This document shows positions 1 through 12,000 of a DNA stretch of 64,000 nt, in pieces. The notes below the pieces were generated by a model, which was not told where the DNA came from, did not search any database, and saw only the letters and a list, made by a program, of their open reading frames with translations. Made by a program: the position numbers and the translations under genes. Position 1 is the stretch's first letter, and each line of letters opens with the position of its first letter. The stretch is from Struthio camelus. Taxonomy: Eukaryota; Chordata; Aves; Struthioniformes; Struthionidae. The stretch lies in contig NC_090956.1 in the NCBI RefSeq assembly GCF_040807025.1, positions 1,910,517-1,974,516 of the forward strand, given 5' to 3'.

Positions 1-4
1 ACAG

Positions 5-76
5 AGATATAAGCCACAACAAGATTTCTACATTAGAAGATGGAATATTTGATAATTTATTTAATTTAAGTGAAAT
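5..76 (+). CDS. PKD1: PKD1 exon 3: leucine-rich repeat
   Basis: 72 bp, the classic one-repeat LRR exon size. Bases 1-4 (acag) are the acceptor and gtaagt follows at 77. The first base completes a codon begun in exon 2. It encodes one LRR with the pattern [20 protein letters not shown]. Extracellular, ligand- and matrix-binding in polycystin-1. Confidence 0.93.
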
Positions 77-3000
77 GTAAGTTCTCTTTGTCTTCCAGTT
101 GTCTGTTCAGAGCTTTCCTTGAAGCAGCTCTTCCCTTTCCTGTGGGGTGGGATGCAGCCATTGTCTTCAGGAGGTCTGGGGTACTTACCTAGCCTCCTCC
201 CCATCACATGTCAAGGCAAGCCCTTTCCCATTGCGGGAATGGAAGCCCTCAGTCCCCATTAACTCTTCTTCTGGCTCTGCCTACTTGCCAGCTGCTTCCT
301 TGGTGAGTTTGTGATAGAATAAGCCTCATCTTCTTCTCTGACATTTTCAAAGCCTGTGAGCCTTAGGGAATGCAGTGCTGGCAGGGGGAGGCTAAATCTG
401 TGCTTGGCTGGTCCTGTCCTGTAGAGGGATGAGTGGATACACTGACTCCCACCTTTTTATTATCAGCCCTCTTTGATGTTACCTTCCCTCCTCTCTCCAA
501 ACTGCTGCTTCCTCGCCCTCCTGCAGCTGCCTTTTGGACTCTCTCCAGCTTCTTCATCAAGCTGTGTCCTCCTCCTGAGTGCTGTTGGTGCCCTTCAAGC
601 CTAACCTCTTCCCAGACTCTGCTTCTGCCTCCTGAGTATCTCCAGCCTCTGCTGCTACCTTCTTGGCTTCCCCACTTCTCTTCCACACCAGCTCTGCAGG
701 TTATTGTTTGGCCATGCTCCAGGCCACACTTACTATTCTTGTTTGTATGGTCACACTTTGGGACAGGAGATCTAGTGAAAAGGGCACTGACCTACAATAC
801 AGGAGAACCTTACTGAGGTGTCTGAATCACTTGAAGGCATTTGAAGATCTTGACCCTAAGTGATTCAGGTTCTTATGCTTATAATGGCTTTCAAACTGAA
901 GTAATTAAACTCTGTTCTGATGATATGTGAAGGGAGGCAAGGGAATGCCGCACGTTTCCAGGAGAACTACATGAAAGCACAGTACAGAATGACAGTTGTA
1001 TATCTGAATGTGCCAAAGGATGAACCCTTTGAAATGAGCAAGGAAAGAGCTCAGCCCCGCATTCTCCCTGAAGACAAAGCACAAAGGGCATTTTCTGCTC
1101 TGCACTTTCATTTATAAAGGGCATTGAAAAGATAAAAGGGATCCATGTTAGCTGCAAAGGAATCTGTCCCTACTAAGGCTGGCCTGCAAAGTGATGCTTT
1201 TAGTATAAAAAGGCCTAGGTTCAACCCCTGCGGCAGTCTAGCCCAGCCGGCATCAGCTAAACAAACATCTTTCCATCTCTGTTCTGTTCACAGCTGGATG
1301 CCAAAGGCTGTAATTTGAATCAAGCTTAGCTGCAATTAAAGTTTCCATCTTTTCATTAAACTGCCACATAGAAAGATTATCATTGACTCTGCATTTCTTT
1401 TTTGACAGATCAATTTTATCCTTAGCTCTTTTTTAATGGAGCTGTAAATAGTCTCCCTTAGCTATAGAGGCTGCCATTACATCCAATGGCTGTTAGATGG
1501 CAGACTATTTTAAATATAAGATTATGTCTGTAATTTGCTTCTAATTGCAACAATTATTTGTAGAGGGGAAAAAAGTACTTGGAGTACTCGCCTAATTCTA
1601 GCCTCTAGAAAAATCGTGTTAATTATTGCTTGATTCCCTATTCATTAACTCCCCTAGCAATTCTCTCTGAAGCATTTCACTGGAGTGCTGCAGATGGGAA
1701 CAGTGAGGGATCTGCACGTTGGTGTAATTAACACTTAGCACGTGCTTCCTGTTGTCAAGTTAATGCATAACTCTTCTCTGATCTCCCTGTTACAGAAACT
1801 TAAGTTTGAATCCATTTTTCTGTGACTGCAAACTTTCCTGGTTGCCCCGTTGGGTGGAAGACAGAAAAGTTAAAGTTATTCAGGCATCAGATACAAGATG
1901 TGCCCATCCTCCTGAAGTGGCAAACCTTTCTCTCTTCAATGTTTCATTCGTCGGTGCTACTTGTGGTAAGGAACTGCAGAGGGCTTTAGTGGGTGAGATG
2001 ACTAAGCCAGTGGAAACAGTGAGCCCAAGGGGAGCCGATGAGCCTATCTAGACCTCTTTATCCCTTAAGTCACTAGTTCTAATCTAATTAAACAAGTCAT
2101 GGTAATGTATGACTATACTCTGATGCCTTGGGGATAGAGTCAGTCGCATCAGGGCTGAGATCAGCAAACTCATTACAGACTGAACTTCAAGCAACTATCA
2201 GATGGTTCTCACTGCCTGACCTCTAGCTTGAAGCTGTCATTCTCTCAAGCATTTCAGAACTTGTCCAACTTTAAGCGGGTTCTTGAAATCTCCTTGGAGT
2301 TGATGGGACCTGAGCGCGTGCTAATTTGAATCTTGGTGATTGGATCTTTGGATCTTGGTGCAGGTGACAGCACTCCATGTCAGGAGTGTTGAGTGAGTGC
2401 TGCCCCTGATCTGAAGACCTTCTGCTTGTGGTGCATTTCTCTGACTGCCTTTGCTAGCATAAACATGAGGCAGTGTTTACTTGGCAGGAGGGGAGGGGAA
2501 GCCTAAGAAAACTAACCCCACTAAATGCTCAGCTGTCTTTCCGAGTGGGAGTGCTCCCCCCAAAGGCAGCAGTTGCCTCCTTTAGCGCATGGTGGGAAGG
2601 CACAGTGATGAGGGGTGAAGGAGTAGGAGTTAATGGGAATCAATTGAGCCACCTAATGAAGTGCAGTTCTTTCCCACAGCCAAAACCCAGGTGATGGCTG
2701 CTCTGCTTTCCCCAGCAGTTACCGCCGTCTTGCAGCACCCTTGCAGTGTGCTGTTCACTGGCACAGGAGTCACTGGCACTGTTATTCCCCTTGACAATGA
2801 GTTGCTACCCTCTTTTAGTACTGTGGTTAGTGTGGAAACACTAATGCAAGGCTATCTTCTGGAGTAATTCAGTCTAGTGGGAATGGGCTGGGGACAGGGC
2901 GTCAGTTACTGACAGTTGTCAGTGACCAGCAGTGGGCAAAGGAGCGTGACCAGGCTGGTGTTAAAAGGAAGGCAGTTCCCACGCCACAGCCCTCCTCACA

Positions 3001-6000
3001 GGGGACTTTTCTTAAGAAAAGTGGTTCAGCATTTGCAGGAAGGCCATGGAGAAAGCTGGACAGTTGGATGGATTTGATATGGGAAGATCACGCAAGCCCA
3101 GAGTTCTTGAGATGTTTGGGGTGAAATGTTGTAGCAACGAACAGAAACAGACAAGCAAACATGGCTCAGTTGCGTGGGCAGATTTGGACAGGAGGCGAGG
3201 CAGTCCCAGCTGGGCTGCGGCTGTGCACAGGGCAGAGGCAGAGCATGCGTGCTTGTGGCAGAGAAACGTCCCACCCCTTGCAAGCCAGTGAGGGGGAAAG
3301 GAAACTCAAGGGAATGAGCTGTTGCTCTGGGAATGAGGTTGTTGTGGCTACCGTTATTGTACATGCCTGTGCATTCATGCACATGTGTGCCCATGCTGCC
3401 TGTAGTCAGACATGCTTTGTTTCTGTGCATCCTTCCTGTGACTGCATACACGTGCATCCTTTTGCCATGTACACAAGTGGGCCTGTGTGTGCAGGCTGTG
3501 TGGCATCACCTTCTTTTCTAGCACCAGATTTTATCTACAAGTAAATGGGCAGCTCTTGGCTCTCTCCAAGGAAGAAGGTAGCTGCCCTCTCTGCCCATCT
3601 CCTGCACAGGCCTGGTGGAGAGTCCAGCAGGCGTTTCTCCCATGGGTTGTCCCCAGCGTACCGCTCTGTCCAGCTATATTTGGTCATGGGCTTGTTGCTT
3701 GAAACCCCAGGCACCATACAGTGAAATGTGCTGCACCATGGTGCAGCCAGGGGACGACATATTCTCCTAGTCTTGCTTGGTCACTAGTCCTCTGGGCTCC
3801 TTTGGAAGGGTTAGACTCTCAGTGCTCCATGTCCTGTGGGACTCGCAGGCTCTCCATAGGCCCCTTTTATTTGCTGAGTGTTGCTCCTCCATAAATCTGT
3901 GTGACTGGCTTGTTATTTCTGACATCGCTAGCATAAAGAAATTGGAAAACTTTGCTGAGGGATCAAAGACTTACCAGGCAAGACTGAAAAAGGAAAAGCT
4001 TGGTGTAGAAACTGTCCCAGAGAAGTCCATTCACAGAGGTGGGGTGGTGTCTCTTGGAGGATTTCACCACGTCATAGCTTCGCAGTGTTGTTTTGCAAGA
4101 GGATCTTCTGTTCTCTCCCCCAGGAGCTCAATATATAGCATGTCTGACAAGTAACCGCACAGGAGAGGCTGAATTCGTTATCCTCTTTACGTCTGTTTTC
4201 CCTGGGAACCTCACTGAGGAGACCTGCAGTGCCCTCTGCTATGCCGAAGACCAGGAATATGGAGGCTTCAGCACCCAGGGGCAGTGTTTGTGTGGTACTG
4301 CCCATGAACCAAACTCTTCCTCCGGTTGTTTGCCATTTTGCACTGAGCACTTATCTGGGCCAGCCTGTGGTGGCCCCTCACTTATCCGCTCTCTCTTCCA
4401 GGCTCAGCTGCCTGTGTCTTTCACAGGACTCCAGCCTCAGTATAGCCTTCACCAGGCCGTGCTCTTCAAAGTCAGTATTCCCGCTGCTGTCAGCACTTTA
4501 CAGTGGGAATTTGGGGACCAGTCAGAGGTTCTCAACACCACTGGGAATGCAGCTGTCCATACCTATGCCTTACCTGGACGGTACAATGTCACTGCCACCC
4601 TCTTTGTGGGCACCAAGGTCTCCTATGTGCAGGCGGAAATTGAGGTGGTGGCTTCGCCCCAAGAGATAGAGCTACAATGTCCTTCCTTGATCAAGACAAA
4701 TGAGAGTCTGGACATACAGATCCGCAACAGAGGTGGCACTGGCCTCACAGTGTTGTACAGTATCACTGCAGAGTCCGGAGAGCTAGGCAGAGGTAAGTGG
4801 GGTTGGCTGGGAGGCCAACAGGTGCTGGGCGAGGGAGGAGATGGCACTGAGTGCTGGGTCTTCCAAACCCCTTCCTTCGTAATGAGGAGTAAGGGAAGCT
4901 TCCTCTGTGCACTCTGTGTACTCCTGCACATTAGCCTGGTTGATCAGGCAGTGTTTTGCTTTGTACTGGGCCAGGAACATGACTGTACGGGGTGCAGTTC
5001 AACAGTGAATTGAATTTACTGGGCTTCAGGAAGGGCAGGACATTCCAGGCACCTTGCACCCCTATTCTCTTGATTGCTTGGGTGTGTTTCATGGTACGTT
5101 TGTGCTCCTTGGTGCCAGTGTGGGTTGGATCTGCTCTTGCATACGTGCTCCTCTGTGTGCATGGGAGGCCATCAGCATTTTAACAGCTCAGTGCCTTATG
5201 TCTCTGCGTCATTCCTCATACCTCGCCCTCCCTCTGGGTTACTCTCTTTTTATACGCCATGGAAGGGTCCCATGCAATTAGGTAAGAGATTGCAAACTGT
5301 GGCATGCGTATGAGGTAAGGACAGCCATGCACTTACCCCTGTATCGCAAGCTAAAGGATGAATTACTGATCAGGCAGCAGCAGGATGAGCCTTGACTTCC
5401 AGGGGAGCCATCCCAGGGCAGTGATGAGCATACAGGCTTAGCTGGTATCTTATAGCTTCTTTGGGGGCCTTGTGATTGGGTTGGGATGTGTAGGCCCATA
5501 GAAGGGAAATCATGTCTGTGATTTTCTTCCTCCTGCAGCAGTTCACCCCATGTGTCCCCTGGATGGCTTGGTTTTCCCGGGCAATAACCACTGTTATCAG
5601 CTGGTAGTGGAGAAGGCTGAGTGGCTGGAGGCCCAGCAGCACTGCCAGGAACACGGCAGTGGAGAGCTGGCTTTTGTGAGCAGCCCTGAGATCCAGAGTT
5701 TTTTGGTAGCTCATGTGATCAGGTAAGTGATGGGGGTAAAGGCTAAGATTCCCTGGGAATGGTCTTGTGTTCCTGTGGTTACATCTGCAGAGGTGTCCAG
5801 GGGAGGGCCTGCGCGCTGCTGAGACCGGCAGCCCACAGCCCACTGCTGTCGGTCAGGTTGGAGAGACGTAGGTCGAGGCAGAGTGCAATACAGCACAGGC
5901 AGATGCAGGGGAAAGGCTGCTGAGTGAAGAGGAGGGGTAAGCAGAGCTGAACTTAACTCCTTTGTTTATAAGGCATGGAGGGAAGAAAAGGGAAGGGGCA

Positions 6001-9000
6001 GAAAGACTGGAAGTCAGAACTGGGAATTGTGGGACTGCTGCTGGTGGGCATCTTGTGCCCTGTGTTGGTGTCTGTGGTTTCATCTAAAATGCTGCAGAGA
6101 TGTGCAGCCAGGAGCAAACAGCTCTGGGCTGAGCTTACCTTGCACCTAGGCCTTCAGCAAAATTTGCAGACTCAGGCTGGACAGTGGATGAGGTCAGGTG
6201 CTAGCGTCCTGAGGCTGTTTGTCTTCCATGGCAGAGCCTGAGGATGACCTTACAGCCAGCTCCCTTATCAGCAGAATCTCAGCTGGATTGTCCAGTGAGT
6301 AGAGCGGTTTCTGTCACTATCACCTCAAGCGGCCGCTGTTGCAAGGCACAAGCCCGTGCTGTAATCCTGCCTCTCAGCTGGGAATCCCACATCCTCCCAG
6401 CCACACGGCTGCAACCTGAAGTGCAGACCCCTTCCCCTCTTTTTTTCCATCCTTAGAAGGAGCAGCACTCCCTCTGAGTGTCGGGCTCCAGCAACATCTG
6501 TTCCACCTCAGGACTCAGGCTTTATAAACAGGCAGCACTGAAAGTGTCAGCTTTTGATTATATCCACCCTTCTAAATGCCCTTTCTGCAACCAGCCATCT
6601 CCAGAGGAAGACAACCAGCAGAGCTTTCAGGGGCCTGACAGCTCTTATCAGCACTCCCAGATGCAGATGTTGGAGATGACCTCTTAATAAACATGGCCCA
6701 GAAAGCACATGAGAGGAGGACAGCTGCATGTGACGTAGGCTTTGAACAGACCTGCTCTAGGCCTGACAGCCCTTCTCCCCAGACTTGTATTCTTGCCCTG
6801 TTCCCTTCACACTGGGATTTATCCTGAGATAATAACCATGTGGTCCCTGCTCTGGGGAAGAAGATTCTGTCCTTTCCAGTGAGTTAGGAACTGGTCACTT
6901 GGTGCACTGATATATCAGGCGTTGCGTGCAGGGCTTTTGATGGACTACAGTGCAAGGAAATCATGAGACCTCCGAAGAGAATGAGCCGCCCAAGCTGTTT
7001 TCCAGCTGCTGCTCCACGTTGTTCTCCTCCCCATCCCCCCTTTATTTCATGTATTTATTTTATTAATCCATTCAGATAAACATGAATGAGATAGTTCCAG
7101 GATGCGATTTCCCTAGTGATAAAAGACAAATCAACCAAGCCACGGATTTTTGGAACATGCAGCTTCCATAGTTTCTTGTGGGAAAATGACAGAAGCAGAA
7201 ATCTGTTTCCCATTAGAGCGTGCAGCAGCAAGGACCTCTCTCTTCTCTCCTCCAGTCCTATCATTTGATCACTTCCCCAGGAGCAGTGCACACTGAACTG
7301 GTCCCCTTCCCTCCTCCAGAAGCAGTGTGCTCCAACCCTCCCTCCTTCCAGGGGACCCATTTTCCCCCTCTGAGCCACTGCAGAGCCCCTCTCCCCTTCA
7401 GCCTCCTCAGAGTTTGTTCTCCTGCTGCCCCAAGCGAGGCAGCTCATTCATTCCTCAGAAGCAGAGAAACACCCACATTTTACTTCAAAGGAGGGTGACT
7501 AGGGCCCTCTTATTCCTCTTTGCAAGGTAATGGACCAAGCAGTGAGGCAGGGGTGGGGAGCAATCCGGTCAGCCTTTTTCTTTTTTCTTCTTTTTTGATG
7601 ACTTGCAATTAGATCATAGCTGGAATTAGAAAAGGAAAAACTATCGGGTTTTACTGATGGCAGCAAAGAGGCGGTTTCCTAGCCCATTCTCGCTAAACCC
7701 TGCCAGTGTTTCAGGAGCAGAGCACAGTGGTTATTTATTTTTTAATCTTATTTGCAATGAAAACTACTGATTCACAGAACAGTTATTTTCATCGTCGTTT
7801 TTCAGCATGACCTCATTAATCATGTCATCTGGCATGAGCCTAGTGGTAGAGGGACACCAGTTACATCCATCTGCTTTTTGCGGAGCGATTGTACCATCCT
7901 GCGAGCGTATCAGAGCCAAAGGGCAAGGCCGTAGCAGAATCGATTGCAACCTGAAGGAGAGACTGTGGAAAAGAAGCCGGGGGTTTTGAAGGGTGCACGT
8001 TAAGGCCGTTCCCTCTGGAACTTAATATGGAACAAATGCCTCACTTTCTGTTGGGTGTGATTAAAAACAGTTGTCCAGGCTGTTTGTGGCTATAAAAGAC
8101 CGCTCAGCACTTTCCACCAGAATCTCTACTGAGATTCAGCCAGTTTCCAAATGTGGAAGGGACATTTCATTTTCCTAAAATGATTCTGGCAGATTCTCTT
8201 GTATGTGGGGTTCATCTCCCTGCAGTGCTTTAGCCTCTGCTGCTGGTTTCTTGTACCCTAGAGTTCACTGCATTTCAGTGGTGACTGAAGAAAGTTTATC
8301 CTCTTCTAGTAGCTGCCTCAAAGATCGCCCAGTTTGGACAGGAGATCCCATGACTGACATAGTCTGAGATTTAACCCTGCCCAGGTGCTTGTCCCATTTG
8401 TAGAAGAGAAGTGACTAGTGGCAAATTTCCAGATCTTCAGAGACGAAGCACGAGTTTTCTAAAAGATACAGCTTTCTCGGACAGTTTTCTATGACTGTAT
8501 TATACCTCATCAGTCTTGACTCAGTATGGGCTTAAAAATATGTGTGAGGGTCGTTTAAACTCTGATGCAATCAGGCCGTTTTAGCACATAGCTCTCCTAA
8601 GTAGAGCATGGTATGCCAGGAAGGAGACTGTTATTGAAGAGAGAGGTCCTGATGGCAGAATGAATATTGAAATCCTTTAGTAAGTAAAAATTTCAATGCA
8701 GCCAGTGGCACCCAGATGGAGCTGTTGTTGTTAAGGTTATTATTTTCATTGAGAACTATAGATGGCATCTGTCCCAGACCTTTCTAATAACTCGTGATTT
8801 CCTGACATACCCCCCACCTCCTTTTTTTTTTGAAGGAGCCTGGATGTCTGGATTGGATTCAATGATTTTGCAAGCACTGGAGCGCAACAGAGTGGCGAAG
8901 GATTTAATCTGGAGAGCTGTCAGAACTGGCTGCCAGGAGAACCCCATCCATCAAATGCTGACCACTGTGTCCGGATGGGCCCAACAGGCCAGTGTAACAC

Positions 9001-12000
9001 AGACCTGTGCATGGCCAAACACAGCTATGTGTGCGAGTACAAGCCGAAAGGTGGGCCTTGCTTCTCTCCTGCTATCAGCTGGCACGGGCAGGCAGGTGTT
9101 TAGTGGCATGTGCCAAGAAAACATAGGACTGCATGGAGGGCATCATCCAGACCGTTGCCCTAGACCAAGTGGGGCTGGTGACACCCACAGTATTCCCAAC
9201 AGATGCTTGACTGACCTACTTTTAGAAACCTTCGCTGCTGGTGATTCCACTTTCCTAGGCAGCCTCGGGGTCCCTCTTAAGAAGGCCCCCAAATCTCCCT
9301 TTCTGCAGTCTAAGCTCTTTTCTGTCCCCAGAGAACAGAGAGAACAGTTTGTTCCCCTCTTCCATGCTTCCTGTCTCCCTTCAGTCTTTTCCCTTGGCCT
9401 CAGCCCAAAGGGAGAACTCGGCCCACTCCAATCTTTGCCATCAGCAGAAGTAGAGAGAAGAGGGAAGCTCTGGACAGAGCTTTGTAAAGAGGAGAAGAGC
9501 CAGTTGCTGCATCTTGGGTAGCCCTGTCCCCCCAGACGAAGGTGCTGGGAGAGGGGATTGACTGGGAAAATACATTCCCATCCTTTAAACGGGACTAGAA
9601 AGCAGCAGGGGTAGAGTAGGGAGTAAGAAAGAGAAGCAGGAAAGGCAGCAAATATTGGAGGTGATTTGGATAAGAAGGAAAGGACAGAGCTGGGAAAAGA
9701 GCTCTAGAAGGAGGGACAGCATTGACTGGTTGTGTTCAGTCCCCAGAACCTAAGCTGGATGTGAACAAGCCAGAGCTATTTGGTACTGATGAAAATCAGG
9801 TGGCCCTGGCCACATTCCCTGGGGAGTCCAAGGGTAATGGGGAAGATGGAGAATGCGTCTCATACTCAAAAATTCAGAGCAAATCTTAGGGTGTTAGAAG
9901 GAAGAAGTATTTGCAGAGTTCCTAGAGGTCAAAATTGATGAGAATTGCACTGTTTATTGCCCTGAGAATTGCACTAATTCTGCAAGCATTAATTGTGCAA
10001 GATGGGAAAGAAATCCAAACATCTGTAAGAAGAAGGTAGCTAAGTGGAAGGTAGCAGCTGCTTCTCCAGAAAAGCTGTAGCTACAGATTCTTGAGTGGGC
10101 CAAGCCCAGTTAATGCTCTGCTGTGCGAGCAAGCGTGAGCAAGGTGGGGGAATAGCTGCAGGCCTTGCTGAGTCTCACAGGCTTTGTTCAAATATGTCCC
10201 TTGTAAACAGGAATTCTCTTAAATGCTGAAAACTTTTATGTGGGAGACCCTGTGTTTGACATACACGAGGCTGTGAAAAATGTGACAGAAGATGTGATGT
10301 CAGCTCCATTGCAAGCTGTGGAGGTAAGAAAGGTTTGTGCATCCTGTTGCTGCAGATGAAGCCCAGAGAGACCCAGGTATGTGAAAGCCTTGGATTTCAT
10401 TTTGCAGGTGATGGTGTTCCCTGAGCTGGCATTCAGGCACGAGGGGGTTTTGACTTCCCTGGAGTTTGTGACACAGGAACTACATCAACCCGTTCAAGTG
10501 AAGTTCCAGGTGCATAGACCGATACACAGAGAAGGTGAGACATCTCCTCTCAATGCTTTCAGTAGTTTTACTGCTGATGCCACCAGGGCCATGTCAAATT
10601 GTGTGTGGCCTTCTCTCTTTAAAGCAGAAGCTCTGAACTGACCTTAAAGGCTCAGAGATTTGGTTCTGTTTTTGAGCATTCTCAAATACAAAGTCTGTGG
10701 GGGTATAGTTGAATAGCCTGAGGTTGCCTTGGAGAAATGGGTGTCCTCAAGAAGTATATAGAGGGAAAAACTGGGTGGATGAACTTTACATCAACCAGTC
10801 TATTTAGAAAGGAGCAGAGCACAACTGCGTTGATCAAAGCCAGAGTAAAAATGGTCCTGTTGGAGCCCACCAGGACAATTGCGAAATGGAAAGAGGCATT
10901 TCTAGGTGGAGAGGCGGTTGCAGAGGAGCAATGAATAGAGGACATCTGTGCAACTCAATAATAGTCCTTCATCAGCTATGGAAAAGAGAGCAGTGGAGGA
11001 TTGACATGGGAATTGCAGATTCTGGACCTGCAGCTGTAACAGGGATGGTACAAACCCTCTTTGACTGCCCAGCTGGCTGTGTTGCTGAGAACGTCTCATC
11101 TCCCATCACTTCCGTGACAGAAGTCCCAAAACAAAGAAGCATTTTCGTTCCTAGACACCCTGAGGAATTTCCAGTTTTCCCTGTGATCATCTCTGTTTAG
11201 ACAAGAGATCTCTCTTGCACTCATGGACCTTCATGTGAGGATAGTTCCAGGCAATTTTGTCCCTCAGCTCTGAGTTAAAGCAGAATCTGCAAACTAGCAT
11301 CACATAGAGTTGGTAGTTAAAGAAATGTGCAGGCCTCTGTTTTGACTTAGTTTGAGCTGACCAGCAGCTGCAATTTAGGGATGATATTTCTGCCCCCCAA
11401 GGATCCCAAACGGTTTCGTACAGCTTTGTTAGCAGTCCTAATGCATGCAGTCCAACTGGAGCGTAAGGAATGTTGGAATATAGGAACACTGTCATAGTAT
11501 GCAAGGATGCGATGAGGAAGGCCAAGGCCCATTTGGAATTAAATCTGGCAAGGGATGTCAAGGACAACAAGAAGGGCTTCTTCAAATACATCATTAACAA
11601 AAGAAAGACTAGGGAAAATGTGGACCACTACTGGATGGGGCGGGGGCCCTGGCGACAGCGGACGCAGAGAAGGCAGAGATACTGAATGCCTTCTTTGCTT
11701 CAGTCTTTACTGCTAAGGCCAGCCCTCAGGAATCCCGGACCCTGGAGACAAGAAAGTCTGAAGAAAGGAAGACTCTCCCTTGGGCGAGGAGGATCGGGTT
11801 AGAGATCATTTAGGCAAACTTGACACCCGCAAGTCCATGGGCCCTGGTGGGATGCACTCATGAGTGCTGAGGGAGCTGGCGGATGTCATTGCTAGGCCAC
11901 TCTCAATTGTCTTTGAAAGGACACAGAGAACAGGAGAGGTGCCTGAGGACTGGAAGAAAGCCAATGTCATCCCAGTCTTCAAAAAGGGCAAGAAGGAGGA

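Larger units (their letters stand above)
77..4123 (+). other. Introns 3 (77-1795) and 4 (1966-4123)
   Basis: Non-coding apart from exon 4. Intron 3 holds a possible SINE relic near 730-820 and an AT-rich, low-complexity second half (about 1290-1790). Intron 4 has a Pu/Py-alternating stretch at 3358-3500 and an 18-bp perfect palindrome at 3730-3747. I see no other gene; open frames here are short and uncharacteristic. Confidence 0.8.
4793..10407 (+). other. Introns 5 (4793-5538), 6 (5723-8835), 7 (9051-10210), 8 (10324-10407)
   Basis: Non-coding apart from exons 6-8. Intron 6 is 3.1 kb; its stretch about 7560-8200 is AT-rich with little repeat character and could be a conserved non-coding block, which I cannot test. 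Nothing recognisable elsewhere. Confidence 0.8.

Noticed and set aside
1196..1245. tRNA-like B-box (aggttcaacccctg)
   Set aside because: No A-box at proper spacing and no cloverleaf could be drawn; too weak to call a tRNA or SINE.
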